Source: Klebsiella spallanzanii (lineage in GTDB: Bacteria; Pseudomonadota; Gammaproteobacteria; Enterobacterales; Enterobacteriaceae). From it: 64,000 bases of DNA. This document shows, one piece after another, positions 25,549 to 36,480 of the stretch; position 1 is the first letter of the stretch; each line of letters opens with the position of its first letter. The notes beneath the pieces are model-generated. The model saw only the letters and a program-made list of their open reading frames with translations. It made no database searches and had not been told where the DNA came from. The translations under genes were made by a program, and so were the position numbers. The DNA lies in assembly GCF_902158555.1 (NCBI RefSeq), contig NZ_CABGGS010000012.1, positions 296,880-360,879 of the forward strand, read 5' to 3'.

Positions 25549-25699
25549 CCGTTTTACAGTCTTTCCCTTCTTCTAAATTTATCACTCAATTCTTCTTCTC
25601 GTTGTTAATCATTAACCATATGAATGAATTGGTTTTTCTTGTCTTGCCTGCATAGGGTGTTTATCCTTCCGGTACAGAAAACCACCGACAGGGATTGTT

Positions 25700-26377
25700 A
25701 TGACGTCTTTAATTCCGGATGTTTCATTTATTGATAATAGTGAACAGCGTACGCCTTTAATTCTGGTCCTCGATTGTTCCGGCAGTATGGACGGTCAGCC
25801 CATAGCCCAGCTAAATCAGGGGCTCAAGCTGCTGGAAAGCGAACTTAAGAATGATGTTATCGCTGCCAAACGCGTTCGCCTGCTGGTGATTAAATACGGC
25901 GGCTACGATGAATGTGAGCTGTACGGCGACTGGTGTGACGCGATGGATTTTACTGCTCCCGTGCTCGAAGCTAACGGCCTGACGCCAACCGGGCAGGCCG
26001 TTAGCCTGGCGCTGGGTGAAATTGAAGCTGAAAAACAGCGTCTGAAAGCGGCTGGCGTACCCTATACCCGGCCCTGGCTGTTTTTGATGTCAGATGGCGA
26101 GCCTACGGACAACTGGCAAGCGGCGGCTCAGGAGTGTCGTGAAGCGCAGGCGGCAAATAAAGTCGCCGTATTCCCGATTAGTGTAGGAAATGAAGCCACT
26201 GAATCAATGGGCCACTTCAGCCGTAGCGGTATTAATGGCGTGAAACAGCTAAAAGGGCTGCAGTTCCGCGAGCTGTTCCTCTGGCTAAGCGCCAGCATGC
26301 AGGTGGTGTCTCAGTCGACACCTGGCGGTAAAGCGCAACTGCCGCCAACGGATAGCTGGTCAGAAATTTCGGTCTGA
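25700..26377 (+). CDS. VWA domain protein (TerY/YegL-like)
   Basis: The 225-residue protein is a single von Willebrand factor A domain. The metal-ion site is intact: DCSGS (25-29), Thr in GLTPTG and Asp in MSDGEPTD. Such proteins bind partners through a metal ion. It is the first of four tightly packed genes with a PP2C phosphatase and a kinase, as in the TerY-P triad and E. coli yegL-yegK-yegI. This suggests a phosphorylation-controlled protein complex. The gene begins 150 bases after the rpmG terminator, so it probably has its own promoter. Confidence 0.85.
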   Translation: MTSLIPDVSFIDNSEQRTPLILVLDCSGSMDGQPIAQLNQGLKLLESELKNDVIAAKRVRLLVIKYGGYDECELYGDWCDAMDFTAPVLEANGLTPTGQAVSLALGEIEAEKQRLKAAGVPYTRPWLFLMSDGEPTDNWQAAAQECREAQAANKVAVFPISVGNEATESMGHFSRSGINGVKQLKGLQFRELFLWLSASMQVVSQSTPGGKAQLPPTDSWSEISV

Positions 26378-26381
26378 CGCG

Positions 26382-27107
26382 ATGAACTGGCGCATTTATG
26401 CTTCGTCGGTTATCGGCAGCAGCCACCGACAAAATAACCGTCCCTGCCAGGATGCCTTTTGCTTTCGCAATGTAGGCGATCGTCTGGTCGCCGTTGTTTG
26501 CGATGGTGCCGGATCTGCCGCGCATAGCGAACAGGGCGCGGCTTTGGTCGCCCGTGAGCTGGTTGAGGGCCTGGCAAAATTTACCGCTGTGCCTGATGAA
26601 AAGCAGCTGGTTACGCTGGCAGAGAGCGTGCGCGAGGGCGTTCTGCTACAGGCGCGGGAGCGGGGGCTTTCCGCTGGCGATTTTGCCTGTACCGTTGTGG
26701 CCGCGTGGCTCGGGGATACTGCCTCAGCGGTGCTGCATATCGGCGACGGCGTCGCGGCGCTGACCATCGACGCTGAACAGCACCTTTCTTTGCCTGAAAA
26801 CGGTGAATATGCCAATCAGACCTGGTTCCTTACCAGCCACGACTGGCGCGAACATTTACGCATCAGCCAGTTTGCTGGCAGAGTCACGCAACTGGTGATG
26901 ATGTCCGACGGCGTGCAGCCGTTTGCGCTAAACCGGCGCGGCGATGCGTTATTCTCCCCCTTTATGGACCCTGTTTTGCGTTATTTGCAGCAGGTTTCCG
27001 AGGAGAAGGGGAGCGAAGCGATATGCGCCACGCTTGACGATCCGCGTACCTGGGCGATAACCGGTGATGATAAGACGCTTCTGGTAGCTTTGCGCCATGA
27101 AGTCTAA
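26382..27107 (+). CDS. PP2C-type protein phosphatase (YegK-like)
   Basis: The 241-residue protein is a PPM/PP2C Ser/Thr phosphatase. It has the N-terminal SSHRQNNRPCQDAF segment, the metal-binding VVCDGAGSAAHSEQGA (about 35-52), a GDG motif and the late acidic motif MMSDGVQPF. It likely reverses the action of the kinase encoded next, with which it overlaps by 11 bases. The gap to the VWA gene is only four bases, so the three products should be made in proportion. Confidence 0.88.
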   Translation: MNWRIYASSVIGSSHRQNNRPCQDAFCFRNVGDRLVAVVCDGAGSAAHSEQGAALVARELVEGLAKFTAVPDEKQLVTLAESVREGVLLQARERGLSAGDFACTVVAAWLGDTASAVLHIGDGVAALTIDAEQHLSLPENGEYANQTWFLTSHDWREHLRISQFAGRVTQLVMMSDGVQPFALNRRGDALFSPFMDPVLRYLQQVSEEKGSEAICATLDDPRTWAITGDDKTLLVALRHEV

Positions 27108-28470
27108 AAAGATTCCGACCTGCTACACCGGACAGCGCCGTGCGGTACGTCTGGGAAAACTCATCAAGAGCGGCGGTGCCGGCAGCGTCTATTTCCTGGC
27201 GGATGACCCTTCCCGGGTTGCGAAAATTTACCATCCCAATACTGATGCCAGCTATTACCAGCGCAAGCTGCGCGCCATGCTTGCGCAGCGTCCGGAGATC
27301 CCCGCGCCTGCCGACGGTGAGGCGGTTGTCCAACTGGCGTGGCCGGATTATCTGCTCTTCGACGAGCGCAAGCGCGTTATTGGCTTTGTTATGCCGGTTC
27401 TGGATACCCAGCGCACGATTGAGCTGGAGTATATTTTGCAGTCACGGCAGGCGAAGGCGCAGAATCTGCCGGAAGGTATCGGCGCGAAAGTGAGCCTGGC
27501 CTGCAACCTCGCGACCCTGGTCTCTGCGCTGCATGGACGACAACATCGGGTTATCGACATGAAGCCGGTTAACCTGCGTTTTTATCGCGACAGCCTCTAT
27601 ATCGCGCTGCTGGACTGCGATGGTTTTAGCATTCAGGGCGAGGGCGAGCGTTTTCCCGCCGGGCAGTTCACGCCGGATTACCTGGCACCGGAGTTCCAGC
27701 GCATCGGGCAGGTACCTGATGCGCAGGAAGAGGAGCAGGATCGTTTCTCGCTGGCGGTCATTATTTTCCAGTTGCTCAACCACGGTATTCATCCCTATAG
27801 CGGCCGTTCGCAAACCGCGAAGGTGCCCGATGATTTACCCGGTCGCATCGCCGACGGTTGCTACGCCTACGGCGTCAATGCGGCAAAAAATATTACCCCG
27901 GTACCGGCCAGTACCCACCATCTGCTGCCGATCGAGCTGCGTAAGCTGTTCGACCGCGCTTTTAGCGGCTCACCTGCCCGACGCCCTTGCGCCGATGAAT
28001 GGGCGCAGGTATTGCGCCCTTATGCGCTACGCAGTACGCAAAAAATTGTTCTCTGTAGTAAGAAACATCAGCATTTCGCCGGTATGCCGTGCCTGGTCTG
28101 CGCGCGTGAAAAACAGGTTGTAGAAGGCGTAAAACAGGCGAAGCAGCATAAGCAAACGCAAACTGTTCGTCCGCGTCCTGCGCCCATCAAGCGCCAGCCT
28201 CGCGTTGCGCCGGCCGCTGCGGTACCTCGTCAGCCAACCAGGCCGGGACCGTTAACGCTGCTGTGGCGCAATATGCGCAGCAAAGTTCCTGCATTTGTTT
28301 GGCATGGCGCGCTGGCCCTGATTAGCACGCTGGTGATGGCCATATTAGCGCGTAATTTTACCCAACTGAGCGGTCCCTGGCATGCCTGGTACGATAACGC
28401 GGCGTTAATCCTGATTTTTGTCTGGATAGCCGTGATGGGGCTGCGGGCGATTCTTCGGAGTAAGCCATAA
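27097..28470 (+). CDS. Membrane-anchored protein kinase-like protein (YegI-like)
   Basis: The 457-residue protein has a eukaryotic-like kinase domain at residues 1-310. The Gly-rich loop is SGGAGSVY, the lysine is in VAKIYH, the catalytic loop HRVIDMKPVNL replaces HRD, and DCDGF stands in place of DFG. A zinc-ribbon-like set of cysteines follows (CSKKHQHF to CLVCARE), then a Pro/Arg-rich linker and two hydrophobic segments near the C-terminus. The predicted topology is a cytoplasmic kinase held in the inner membrane. The substitutions in the loops occur in YegI-type proteins too; activity is inferred only. Confidence 0.85.
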   Translation: MKSKKIPTCYTGQRRAVRLGKLIKSGGAGSVYFLADDPSRVAKIYHPNTDASYYQRKLRAMLAQRPEIPAPADGEAVVQLAWPDYLLFDERKRVIGFVMPVLDTQRTIELEYILQSRQAKAQNLPEGIGAKVSLACNLATLVSALHGRQHRVIDMKPVNLRFYRDSLYIALLDCDGFSIQGEGERFPAGQFTPDYLAPEFQRIGQVPDAQEEEQDRFSLAVIIFQLLNHGIHPYSGRSQTAKVPDDLPGRIADGCYAYGVNAAKNITPVPASTHHLLPIELRKLFDRAFSGSPARRPCADEWAQVLRPYALRSTQKIVLCSKKHQHFAGMPCLVCAREKQVVEGVKQAKQHKQTQTVRPRPAPIKRQPRVAPAAAVPRQPTRPGPLTLLWRNMRSKVPAFVWHGALALISTLVMAILARNFTQLSGPWHAWYDNAALILIFVWIAVMGLRAILRSKP

Positions 28471-30807
28471 ATGATTACGCCGAAGTTAAAACACCTGCTG
28501 GTCATCTTGTCTTTGATTGCGCTTTTTGTCGCGCCGAATATGGTGCTCTTTCTCTGGTCTGCACCCTTTATGTTGGTGGATAAGCTTTCGCTTTTACCGG
28601 CGGTGCTGAATGCTCCCCAGCGTTTATTGCTCTACGGCCTGTGGCTGGGGGGCACTCTCTACTTTTCCGCTCTTATGTGGGTGGCGATTACCCGGCGCAA
28701 TAAAGGCTATCTGGCAGCCGCCGTGGCGCAGGTTGTTTTTGTTATCGGTATCACGTTATTCAATGTACCTATCGGCGAGCAAAACCAGCGGCGCTGGCAG
28801 AGTATGAACCAGCTGGAGTCACCCGCCTGGCAGGATTTTCTCTATGTCCGCGACCGCTATGCCCGTTTTAATCATATAACCCAGCCGTTTAATCAGCACA
28901 ATATTATCGAGCTATTTCTCGCGCGGAAAAAACCGCTGACGGAGCTACCGCTGGGCTGGAATGAACAAGACGCCGCCGCTGCCGATGCGCTCTGGCAGCA
29001 GGCATTGGGCTATCGCGAGCAGGAAGCGAAGGCCCTCACTAAAATGGCTGATTACCTGAGCTGGATGCCGGACCGGGGCGATCTGACGCTGGCAACGGCC
29101 ATCCTGACGTTGACAACGGATGCCAATAAAGCACAAGCGGAAAGAGCATTTCGTCGGGCCATTGCCATTGCGCCAGAAAACCCTGACGCCTGGCTGGGCT
29201 GGGCATTAGCGCTGATCCAGTCTCGTGATGATGAGCAGGTGCGAAATTCGCAGTTTCAGCCGTTCACGCAAAGTATTACTAGCGGATTATTGATGGCGGA
29301 GGGCCTGAAGGATAGCCCGCGCCAGCCTGCGCTACAGCAGCGGTTAGAGGCGTATATTGCGCAAATGCCGGCAGAAGATCGGCAAATCCTGCACATTCTG
29401 CGGGCCAGAATGCAGACCCGTTCCTGCGATTTGCCATGGGACAGGTATGCTGCCAGGGAACAAGGTGAGGCTGGTAAGGTGCTGCCTTTATCGAGATCAA
29501 TTGTGTTTAAACAAGGCCCCGTACCTGGCGTCAGCCCGGTTAACGAGCGCTTTCCTGGACACGTGAGCATTGAGGCGGAGCAGTATGGCATCTGGAAAGA
29601 GAGTTTGCAGAATATGCCCTATCCGGCGATAAATAAATTTATCAAGTCGGCGACGACGGTGCTTTCGGTGGATACCGGGGTAGGCGGCGATCTATTAAAT
29701 GCGGTGGTCGAGTGCAGTAGCGGCGTTCCCGAGTTTGACAAGGCGGCGCTTCACTACGTGCAGCAGTGGCGTTTTGCTTCTAACCGGCACGGAGAGCGCT
29801 TGCTGATACCGGTGAACTTTATCAGCGATCGTCTGCCTCCTGAGGAGCACTATCGGGAAATGGAATCACGGGCGGCGCGTATCGCCCGGCTGGCGGCCCG
29901 GCATAATAAAGCCGGGATGGAAATTGCTGCGCAAGAGATGGTCGCTCAATTCACCCGGATGAAAGCGCTGTTTCCGCAGAAGAAGCTCAGTGCCGAAGAG
30001 GTGCGAAATCTACAGCTCGTCTACTTCAAAAAGCGGGATAAAAGTCCCAAAGGCAGAATGGAAGGCTTTACTGAAATGACGGAAGCGATGGAAGCCCTGG
30101 TCGATACGCATCCGTACTATGCGCCGTTGTTGAAGGATCTGGCGCTAAGAAAGAGCTTTGCTTCTTTTGACGAGAACCGGGCAACGTGGGCGCAACTGCT
30201 GGCGTTGGCTCCGGAGGATCCGCAGGTGTGGATGGCCTGGGGCAGTCTGTGGGCTGAGCGCGATCCTGAACTGTATATCGGCGCGATGATCTACTCCCTG
30301 CTGCTACAGCCCCTCGCTGCGGATACCGAGCAGAAAATAGCGAATATCAAAACTAAGCTGCTGATGCGGGTGGGCATGGGCGAGCGTAGTGCGATTCTTT
30401 CGGCAAAAGTGTACGCAAATTATGCCGATATCCTCGGGGAAAGAACGAAGGGTGAAGATACCGCAAAAGCTGGGCAAATCTTGCCGCCGAGTAAAACGCG
30501 GGGCCGTCATGAAACCATTGTTCCTGGTGACTTTCCGAGGGGTATGGCAGTTGATATCGACCGAAATGAAGTGTTAAACGCGTCTTTCTTCAACGTTGAG
30601 TGGAAGGCGCCGCAAATGCCGGGTGATAAACGGACTGAGCTTACCGTTGATATTGATAAAAGCGGCGTTCCGACGCTGGTGCTGGTGAGCAAAAGCAGCG
30701 AAGTGGAAGATGATGATGCGCGGGCGGTCGATATGCTGTGGCGCTGGAAATTTAAACCACAGCCCGATGGCAGACAGATAACCGTTGGTGTGAATTTTCA
30801 GCACTAA
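28471..30807 (+). CDS. Membrane protein with TPR-like and two TonB-C-like domains
   Basis: The 778-residue protein starts at the base after the kinase stop (TAAATG), so it is translationally coupled. Residues 1-100 contain about three membrane segments. A TPR-like region follows (AFRRAIAIAPENPDAWLGWALA). Two segments resemble the TonB C-terminal fold: one near residues 395-450 (VGGDLLNAVVECSSG, QQWRFASNRHG) and one at the end (LTVDIDKSGVPTLVLVSKSS, WRWKFKPQPDG). Annotation as an energy transducer would be an overstatement; it lacks the Pro-rich spacer of TonB. It is likely the membrane partner of the VWA-PP2C-kinase set. Confidence 0.75.
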   Translation: MITPKLKHLLVILSLIALFVAPNMVLFLWSAPFMLVDKLSLLPAVLNAPQRLLLYGLWLGGTLYFSALMWVAITRRNKGYLAAAVAQVVFVIGITLFNVPIGEQNQRRWQSMNQLESPAWQDFLYVRDRYARFNHITQPFNQHNIIELFLARKKPLTELPLGWNEQDAAAADALWQQALGYREQEAKALTKMADYLSWMPDRGDLTLATAILTLTTDANKAQAERAFRRAIAIAPENPDAWLGWALALIQSRDDEQVRNSQFQPFTQSITSGLLMAEGLKDSPRQPALQQRLEAYIAQMPAEDRQILHILRARMQTRSCDLPWDRYAAREQGEAGKVLPLSRSIVFKQGPVPGVSPVNERFPGHVSIEAEQYGIWKESLQNMPYPAINKFIKSATTVLSVDTGVGGDLLNAVVECSSGVPEFDKAALHYVQQWRFASNRHGERLLIPVNFISDRLPPEEHYREMESRAARIARLAARHNKAGMEIAAQEMVAQFTRMKALFPQKKLSAEEVRNLQLVYFKKRDKSPKGRMEGFTEMTEAMEALVDTHPYYAPLLKDLALRKSFASFDENRATWAQLLALAPEDPQVWMAWGSLWAERDPELYIGAMIYSLLLQPLAADTEQKIANIKTKLLMRVGMGERSAILSAKVYANYADILGERTKGEDTAKAGQILPPSKTRGRHETIVPGDFPRGMAVDIDRNEVLNASFFNVEWKAPQMPGDKRTELTVDIDKSGVPTLVLVSKSSEVEDDDARAVDMLWRWKFKPQPDGRQITVGVNFQH

Positions 30808-30870
30808 CCGCGTCGTTGCCCTCTGAACGAGGTAAAATAGGAACGCCTGCTGTTTTCATATGAGAAAAAT

Positions 30871-31680
30871 ATGCCTGAATTACCTGAAGTAGAAACCAGC
30901 CGCCGCGGTATTGAGCCGCATCTGGTTGGGGCGACCATCCTGCACGCCGTGGTGCGTAACGGACGCCTGCGCTGGCCGGTTTCCGAAGAGATCTATCGAC
31001 TGAGCGACGTTCCGGTTCTCAGCGTGCGCCGCCGTGCCAAATACCTGTTACTGGAGCTGCCCGACGGCTGGATTATCATCCACCTGGGCATGTCGGGAAG
31101 CCTGCGCATTCTGAGCGAAGAGCTGCCTGCGGAAAAACACGATCACGTTGATCTGATCATGAGCAACGGCAAGGTTCTGCGCTATACCGATCCGCGCCGC
31201 TTTGGCGCCTGGCTGTGGACCAAAGAGCTGGAAGGCCATTCGGTACTGGCGCATCTGGGGCCGGAGCCGCTGAGCGATGAGTTTAACGCTGACTATCTCC
31301 AGCAGAGGTGCGCGAAGAAGAAAACCGCAATTAAGCCCTGGCTGATGGATAACAAGCTGGTGGTCGGGGTCGGCAATATCTACGCCAGCGAATCGCTCTT
31401 TTCGGCAGGGATCCATCCTGACAGGTTGGCCTCATCGCTATCGCGCGAAGAGTGTGAACAGCTGGTGAAGGTGATCAAGCTGGTGCTGCTGCGTTCCATC
31501 GAACAGGGCGGTACCACGCTGAAAGATTTCCTGCAAAGCGACGGTAAACCGGGCTATTTTGCTCAGGAATTACAGGTTTATGGCCGCAAAGGTGAACCCT
31601 GCCGTATTTGCGGAACGCCAATTGTCGGCAGCAAACATGCGCAGCGGGCGACGTTTTATTGTCGCCAGTGCCAGAAGTAA
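30871..31680 (+). CDS. mutM: Formamidopyrimidine-DNA glycosylase
   Basis: MutM removes 8-oxoguanine and formamidopyrimidines and nicks the abasic site. The protein is 269 residues with the catalytic N-terminal PELPEVE (Pro2, Glu3), Lys in RRRAKYL, the helix-two-turn-helix GVGNIYASE and the C-terminal zinc finger CRICGTPI ... CRQCQ. All key residues are present. In E. coli it lies next to rpmG; here the four-gene cluster stands between. Confidence 0.98.
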   Translation: MPELPEVETSRRGIEPHLVGATILHAVVRNGRLRWPVSEEIYRLSDVPVLSVRRRAKYLLLELPDGWIIIHLGMSGSLRILSEELPAEKHDHVDLIMSNGKVLRYTDPRRFGAWLWTKELEGHSVLAHLGPEPLSDEFNADYLQQRCAKKKTAIKPWLMDNKLVVGVGNIYASESLFSAGIHPDRLASSLSREECEQLVKVIKLVLLRSIEQGGTTLKDFLQSDGKPGYFAQELQVYGRKGEPCRICGTPIVGSKHAQRATFYCRQCQK

Positions 31681-31700
31681 AGCGTGGAGGTTGTGCTTGG

Positions 31701-31740
31701 TCTGGTAGCCCGGACAGGCGCATCGCGCCGCCTCCGGGAA
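31701..31740. repeat. REP-like palindrome between mutM and coaD
   Basis: TAGCCCGGACAGGCGCATCGCGCCGCCTCCGGG is a REP-type imperfect palindrome of the kind seen again at 57.3 kb. It occupies the space between two convergent genes and may serve as a transcript end stabiliser. Confidence 0.75.
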
Positions 31741-31747
31741 GACAGCC

Positions 31748-32996
<1,249 letters not shown>

Positions 32997-32997
<1 letters not shown>

Positions 32998-34271
32998 TAG
33001 TGGCTCCGCTGCGGCAGATAGGGTTGCAGTAACTGTAGCAGACGGGAGAGCGCCCCCTGGTTTTGGTGCAGGACCTCCACCGCGTGGCGACCATACCACA
33101 GGCGATAATCTTCATCTGTCAGTAGGTTAGACACCTGCGTTACCAGCGAGCTGGCGTCGGTCACGGTAATCAGGCCGTCGTCCTGCTGCAGCTTGGCGCA
33201 GATATCTTTGAAGTTGAAGGTGTGCGGGCCCATCAGCACCGGAATCGCATGAGCGGCGGGCTCCAGCGGGTTATGACCGCCGCGCTCCACCAGGCTACCG
33301 CCGACAAACGCGAGGTCGGCAATGCCGTACAGCAGCATCAGCTCGCCCATGGTATCGCCAATCACCACCTGGGTGCTGCTTGACGGGATTTCACCGGTGC
33401 TGCGCAGGGTGTAGCTCATTCCGGCTTTTTGTACCATCTCGCGGGCGTCGCCGAAGCGTTCCGGGTGGCGGGGGACGAGGATCAGCAGCAGGTCGGGGAA
33501 GGTTTCCAGCAGCTTCTTATGCGCCTGGAGAATAATCTGTTCTTCGCCATCGTGAGTGCTGGTGGCAATCCATACCTGGCGATGCGGCGCCCACTGGCGG
33601 CGCAGGGTGATGGCGCGTGCGGCCAGTTCAGGTGTAACCGAGATATCAAACTTCAGGCTACCGGTAACCGCCAGCTGATTGCGCTTCAGGCCAAGGGCGA
33701 TAAAGCGGTTGGCGTCTTCTTCGTTCTGCGCGGCGATAAGCGTAATACGGCTCAGCAGCCGACGCATAAATTTACCCAGTTTGGCATAGCCTTTCGCCGA
33801 GCGTTCGGACAGGCGGGCGTTGGCAATAACCAGCGGGATTTTACGCTTATGCAGCGTGGCGACCATATTCGGCCACAGCTCGGTTTCCATGACGATAACC
33901 AGCTTCGGCTGAACGGTATTGAAAAAGCGATTCATCGCGCCGGGCAGATCGTAAGGCAGGTAGACGTGATGCACGTCTTTACCAAAGGCGGACATTGCGC
34001 GTTCAGAGCCGGTCGGCGTCATGGTAGTGACGGTGATCGGCAGAGAGGGATAACGGTGGCGTAACGCCCGCACCAACGGGATAGCCGCCAGGGTTTCGCC
34101 GACGGAAACGGAATGCAGCAGAATACCATGCGGTTCTACCTTGTTCTGACAAAAGCCATAACGTTCCGCCCAGCGTTTACGATAGGCAGGGGCCTTACGG
34201 CTGCGTAACAGCAGTCGCAGCCACACCAGCGGCTGAATAAGGTAGAGTAGGGCGGTATAAAGCAATTCCAA
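32997..34271 (-). CDS. waaA: Kdo transferase
   Basis: WaaA transfers two Kdo residues to lipid IVA at the inner membrane, an essential step of lipopolysaccharide synthesis. The protein is about 424 residues with an N-terminal anchor ([20 protein letters not shown]) and conserved [21 protein letters not shown] and [16 protein letters not shown] motifs. No ATG is available at the conserved N-terminus. The TTG giving MELLYT is chosen, with GGA eight bases upstream; another TTG lies 11 codons earlier. Confidence 0.96.
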
Positions 34272-34363
34272 GCGATTTATCCGTATTAATGTTTTTGCGG
34301 GCAAATTCTAAGCATTTAACCCGCGTAAAGCTATCTCTTTGGCGGAATCTAAGGGATTCAGTA

Positions 34364-35353
34364 TTAAGCCGCGTCGCGATAGCGCTTGATACGCAGATAG
34401 CGGCGTCCAAGACGCCAGCGCAGGCGGAACGTACGAGCGTTTTTCCAGATCAGGTTCCAGATACCGCGGTCAAAGAACTCTTTAATGATAACATGCTTTT
34501 TTGACTCATCTTTCATGCTATCGAAAGTATGAATAATCCCTAGCCCTTCTTTGGCTATTTGCCAGCGGCAGGCGGAAATATCGCGAACCTTGTCCGGATA
34601 GCGCTGGTTGATGGCGTCCAGCATCTCCAGAATCTTCATATAGTGGCGCGCCGAACGCATCAGCGTATCGTCGTTGTCCGGCTTGTGCGACACCGATTCA
34701 GAGTGAATATAGTAGTCGTAGAACTGCTCGCTGGTGTACTGCACGCGTTCTGCCGCCAGCAGCACTTCCGTAGTCCAGGGAATATCCTGATGGCGCAGGC
34801 CAGGCTCAAAGTGGAAGTTGTGGCTGGCGATAAACTCGCGACGATAGATGTTCAACCAGGTGACATGCAGGAACTTACGAGAATCCAGCGCCTGCTTTAA
34901 CCACACATGGCCGGGCAGAACGCCGGTAGACTGCAACCGATCCAGCGGAAAAATGGGGTGAATATCTTTTTTGCTCTCGTAGACGTAGCGGCCGTTGCAG
35001 GTGGCGACGTCAAGATTGCCCTTTTCCGCCATCTCAAGCAGGGTGCGGAACATGCCCGGGTAGAGCTTATCGTCGATATCCGGGAAGGTCAGATATTTAC
35101 CGGTCGCCACGGCGAGGCCGGTATTACGCGCCACCGAAACCCCCTGATTTTCCTGCTCCAGCACTATGACGTTTTGCAGGCGGTCTTTCCACAGGTCGAT
35201 CACTGCCAGGCTGCCGTCCGTCGACCCGTCGTTCACCAGGATCAGTTCATAGCTTTCCAACTGCTGTTGCTCAAGGCACTCAAAGAATTGCGCAAGGAAT
35301 TTTTCGCCGTTATAGACGGCGGCCACGATGCTCAATAAAGGCGTTTGACTCAT
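34364..35353 (-). CDS. Family 2 glycosyltransferase, WaaH/YibD-like
   Basis: The 329-residue protein has a GT-A fold start SIVAAVYNGEKFL, the donor motif VNDGSTDGS and PDIDDKLYPGMF. Its central segments (DRLQSTGVLPGHVWLKQAL, LRHQDIPWTTEVLL, YYIHSESVS) closely parallel E. coli YibD/WaaH, which adds glucuronic acid to heptose III under phosphate limitation. In the Klebsiella core locus the gene in this place is usually an unnamed or late-named orf, so no symbol is given. It lies between wabH and waaA on the same strand, 93 bases before waaA. Confidence 0.85.
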   Translation of the reverse strand: MSQTPLLSIVAAVYNGEKFLAQFFECLEQQQLESYELILVNDGSTDGSLAVIDLWKDRLQNVIVLEQENQGVSVARNTGLAVATGKYLTFPDIDDKLYPGMFRTLLEMAEKGNLDVATCNGRYVYESKKDIHPIFPLDRLQSTGVLPGHVWLKQALDSRKFLHVTWLNIYRREFIASHNFHFEPGLRHQDIPWTTEVLLAAERVQYTSEQFYDYYIHSESVSHKPDNDDTLMRSARHYMKILEMLDAINQRYPDKVRDISACRWQIAKEGLGIIHTFDSMKDESKKHVIIKEFFDRGIWNLIWKNARTFRLRWRLGRRYLRIKRYRDAA

Positions 35354-35383
35354 AAATCATTCGATCCTGGTTGAATAACGGCG

Positions 35384-36478
35384 TCAGGCGCTGCGCAACT
35401 GACGGTACTGCTGGCAAATTGACGCGACGCTGAATTTTTCCAGCGCCGATGCGTCGATGACAGGGGGGCTATGGTAAATGCTTTGCATCGTCTGAGCCAG
35501 CGCCGGGCTGTTTAGCTCTGACAGGCCGCGCGATAGCTCGCCGGTCAGAATTTCAGTGACGCCGCCCGGGCAGCGGGTGCTGGCGACTGGCGTATCCAGC
35601 AGCAGCGCTTCAACCACCACGTTGCCAAAGCCTTCGCTATCGGAGCTCAGGACCAGCATCCGCGCGCCTTTAATCCACGGCAGCGGGTTTTTCTGGAAGC
35701 CTTTAAACAGGACGCGATCGCTAACCTGTAGTTGCAGCGCCAGCTGGCGCAGGCGCTGCTCTTGCTCCTGTTTACCCTGTCCCAGTAGCACCAGCGGCGC
35801 GTCTATACCGCTTTGCGCATAGGCCTCAATCAGGCGGTCGTGGCGTTTGCCGGGGTGGAAACGGCCCACATGAATAATATAGTCGCCATCGGGTCGCTGG
35901 CTGGGTTCTTCAGCTGCGGCACGCAGCGCGGCGATATCAAACGGGTTATAAATGGTTTGCAGTTGTGCCGGACGAATAGCGAACTGCTCGACCAGATCCT
36001 TGCCGACCGCATCGGAAACGGTCACGACGTTGCGCCCCTGATAAACGCGCTTGATCTTCTGCTGTTTCATCCAGCGGTCAAAACCAGTGCGATGGCCGAG
36101 GTAAGAGGTGGAGAACACGCCGTGCAGGCAGAACCAGACGTTACGCCCGTTCAGCAGGCGACTGCGAGAGACGATGCGGTCAGTTTTATGCAGATTCGAC
36201 AGCACCAGGTCGAAACGGCCCTGCGGTTCTGCTTTCTCGATCGCCGCATCAAGCTGGCGCGCGCGGCGGGATAGCTCGGTCAGTTTGCGCCACGGTTTGC
36301 GGCAGCGGTCGGCGATCACCTGATAATCCAGCCCTTCCGGCAGCGGGTAATCACAGACGTCGCGCAGGGAAAAAAGCGACACCTGCTCTCCCTCTTTAAG
36401 AAACTGTTCCGCCAGCGTCAGCACCACTTTTTCCGCGCCGCCGCCGGGCAGGCCGTCGATAACAAACAGTATGCGCAT
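35384..36478 (-). CDS. wabH: Family 4 glycosyltransferase WabH
   Basis: The 364-residue GT-B enzyme begins with the donor-site loop GLPGGGAEKVVLTLAE. Motifs near the C-terminus are HVGRFHPGKRHDRLI and SSDSEGFGNVVVEALLLDTPV. In Klebsiella, WabH adds GlcNAc to the GalA residue of the core; WabN then deacetylates it. Identity rests on the place between wabG and the waaA end of the locus and on family features; I could not align it. It begins two bases after the wabG stop. Confidence 0.8.
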   Translation of the reverse strand: MRILFVIDGLPGGGAEKVVLTLAEQFLKEGEQVSLFSLRDVCDYPLPEGLDYQVIADRCRKPWRKLTELSRRARQLDAAIEKAEPQGRFDLVLSNLHKTDRIVSRSRLLNGRNVWFCLHGVFSTSYLGHRTGFDRWMKQQKIKRVYQGRNVVTVSDAVGKDLVEQFAIRPAQLQTIYNPFDIAALRAAAEEPSQRPDGDYIIHVGRFHPGKRHDRLIEAYAQSGIDAPLVLLGQGKQEQEQRLRQLALQLQVSDRVLFKGFQKNPLPWIKGARMLVLSSDSEGFGNVVVEALLLDTPVASTRCPGGVTEILTGELSRGLSELNSPALAQTMQSIYHSPPVIDASALEKFSVASICQQYRQLRSA

Positions 36479-36480
36479 CG

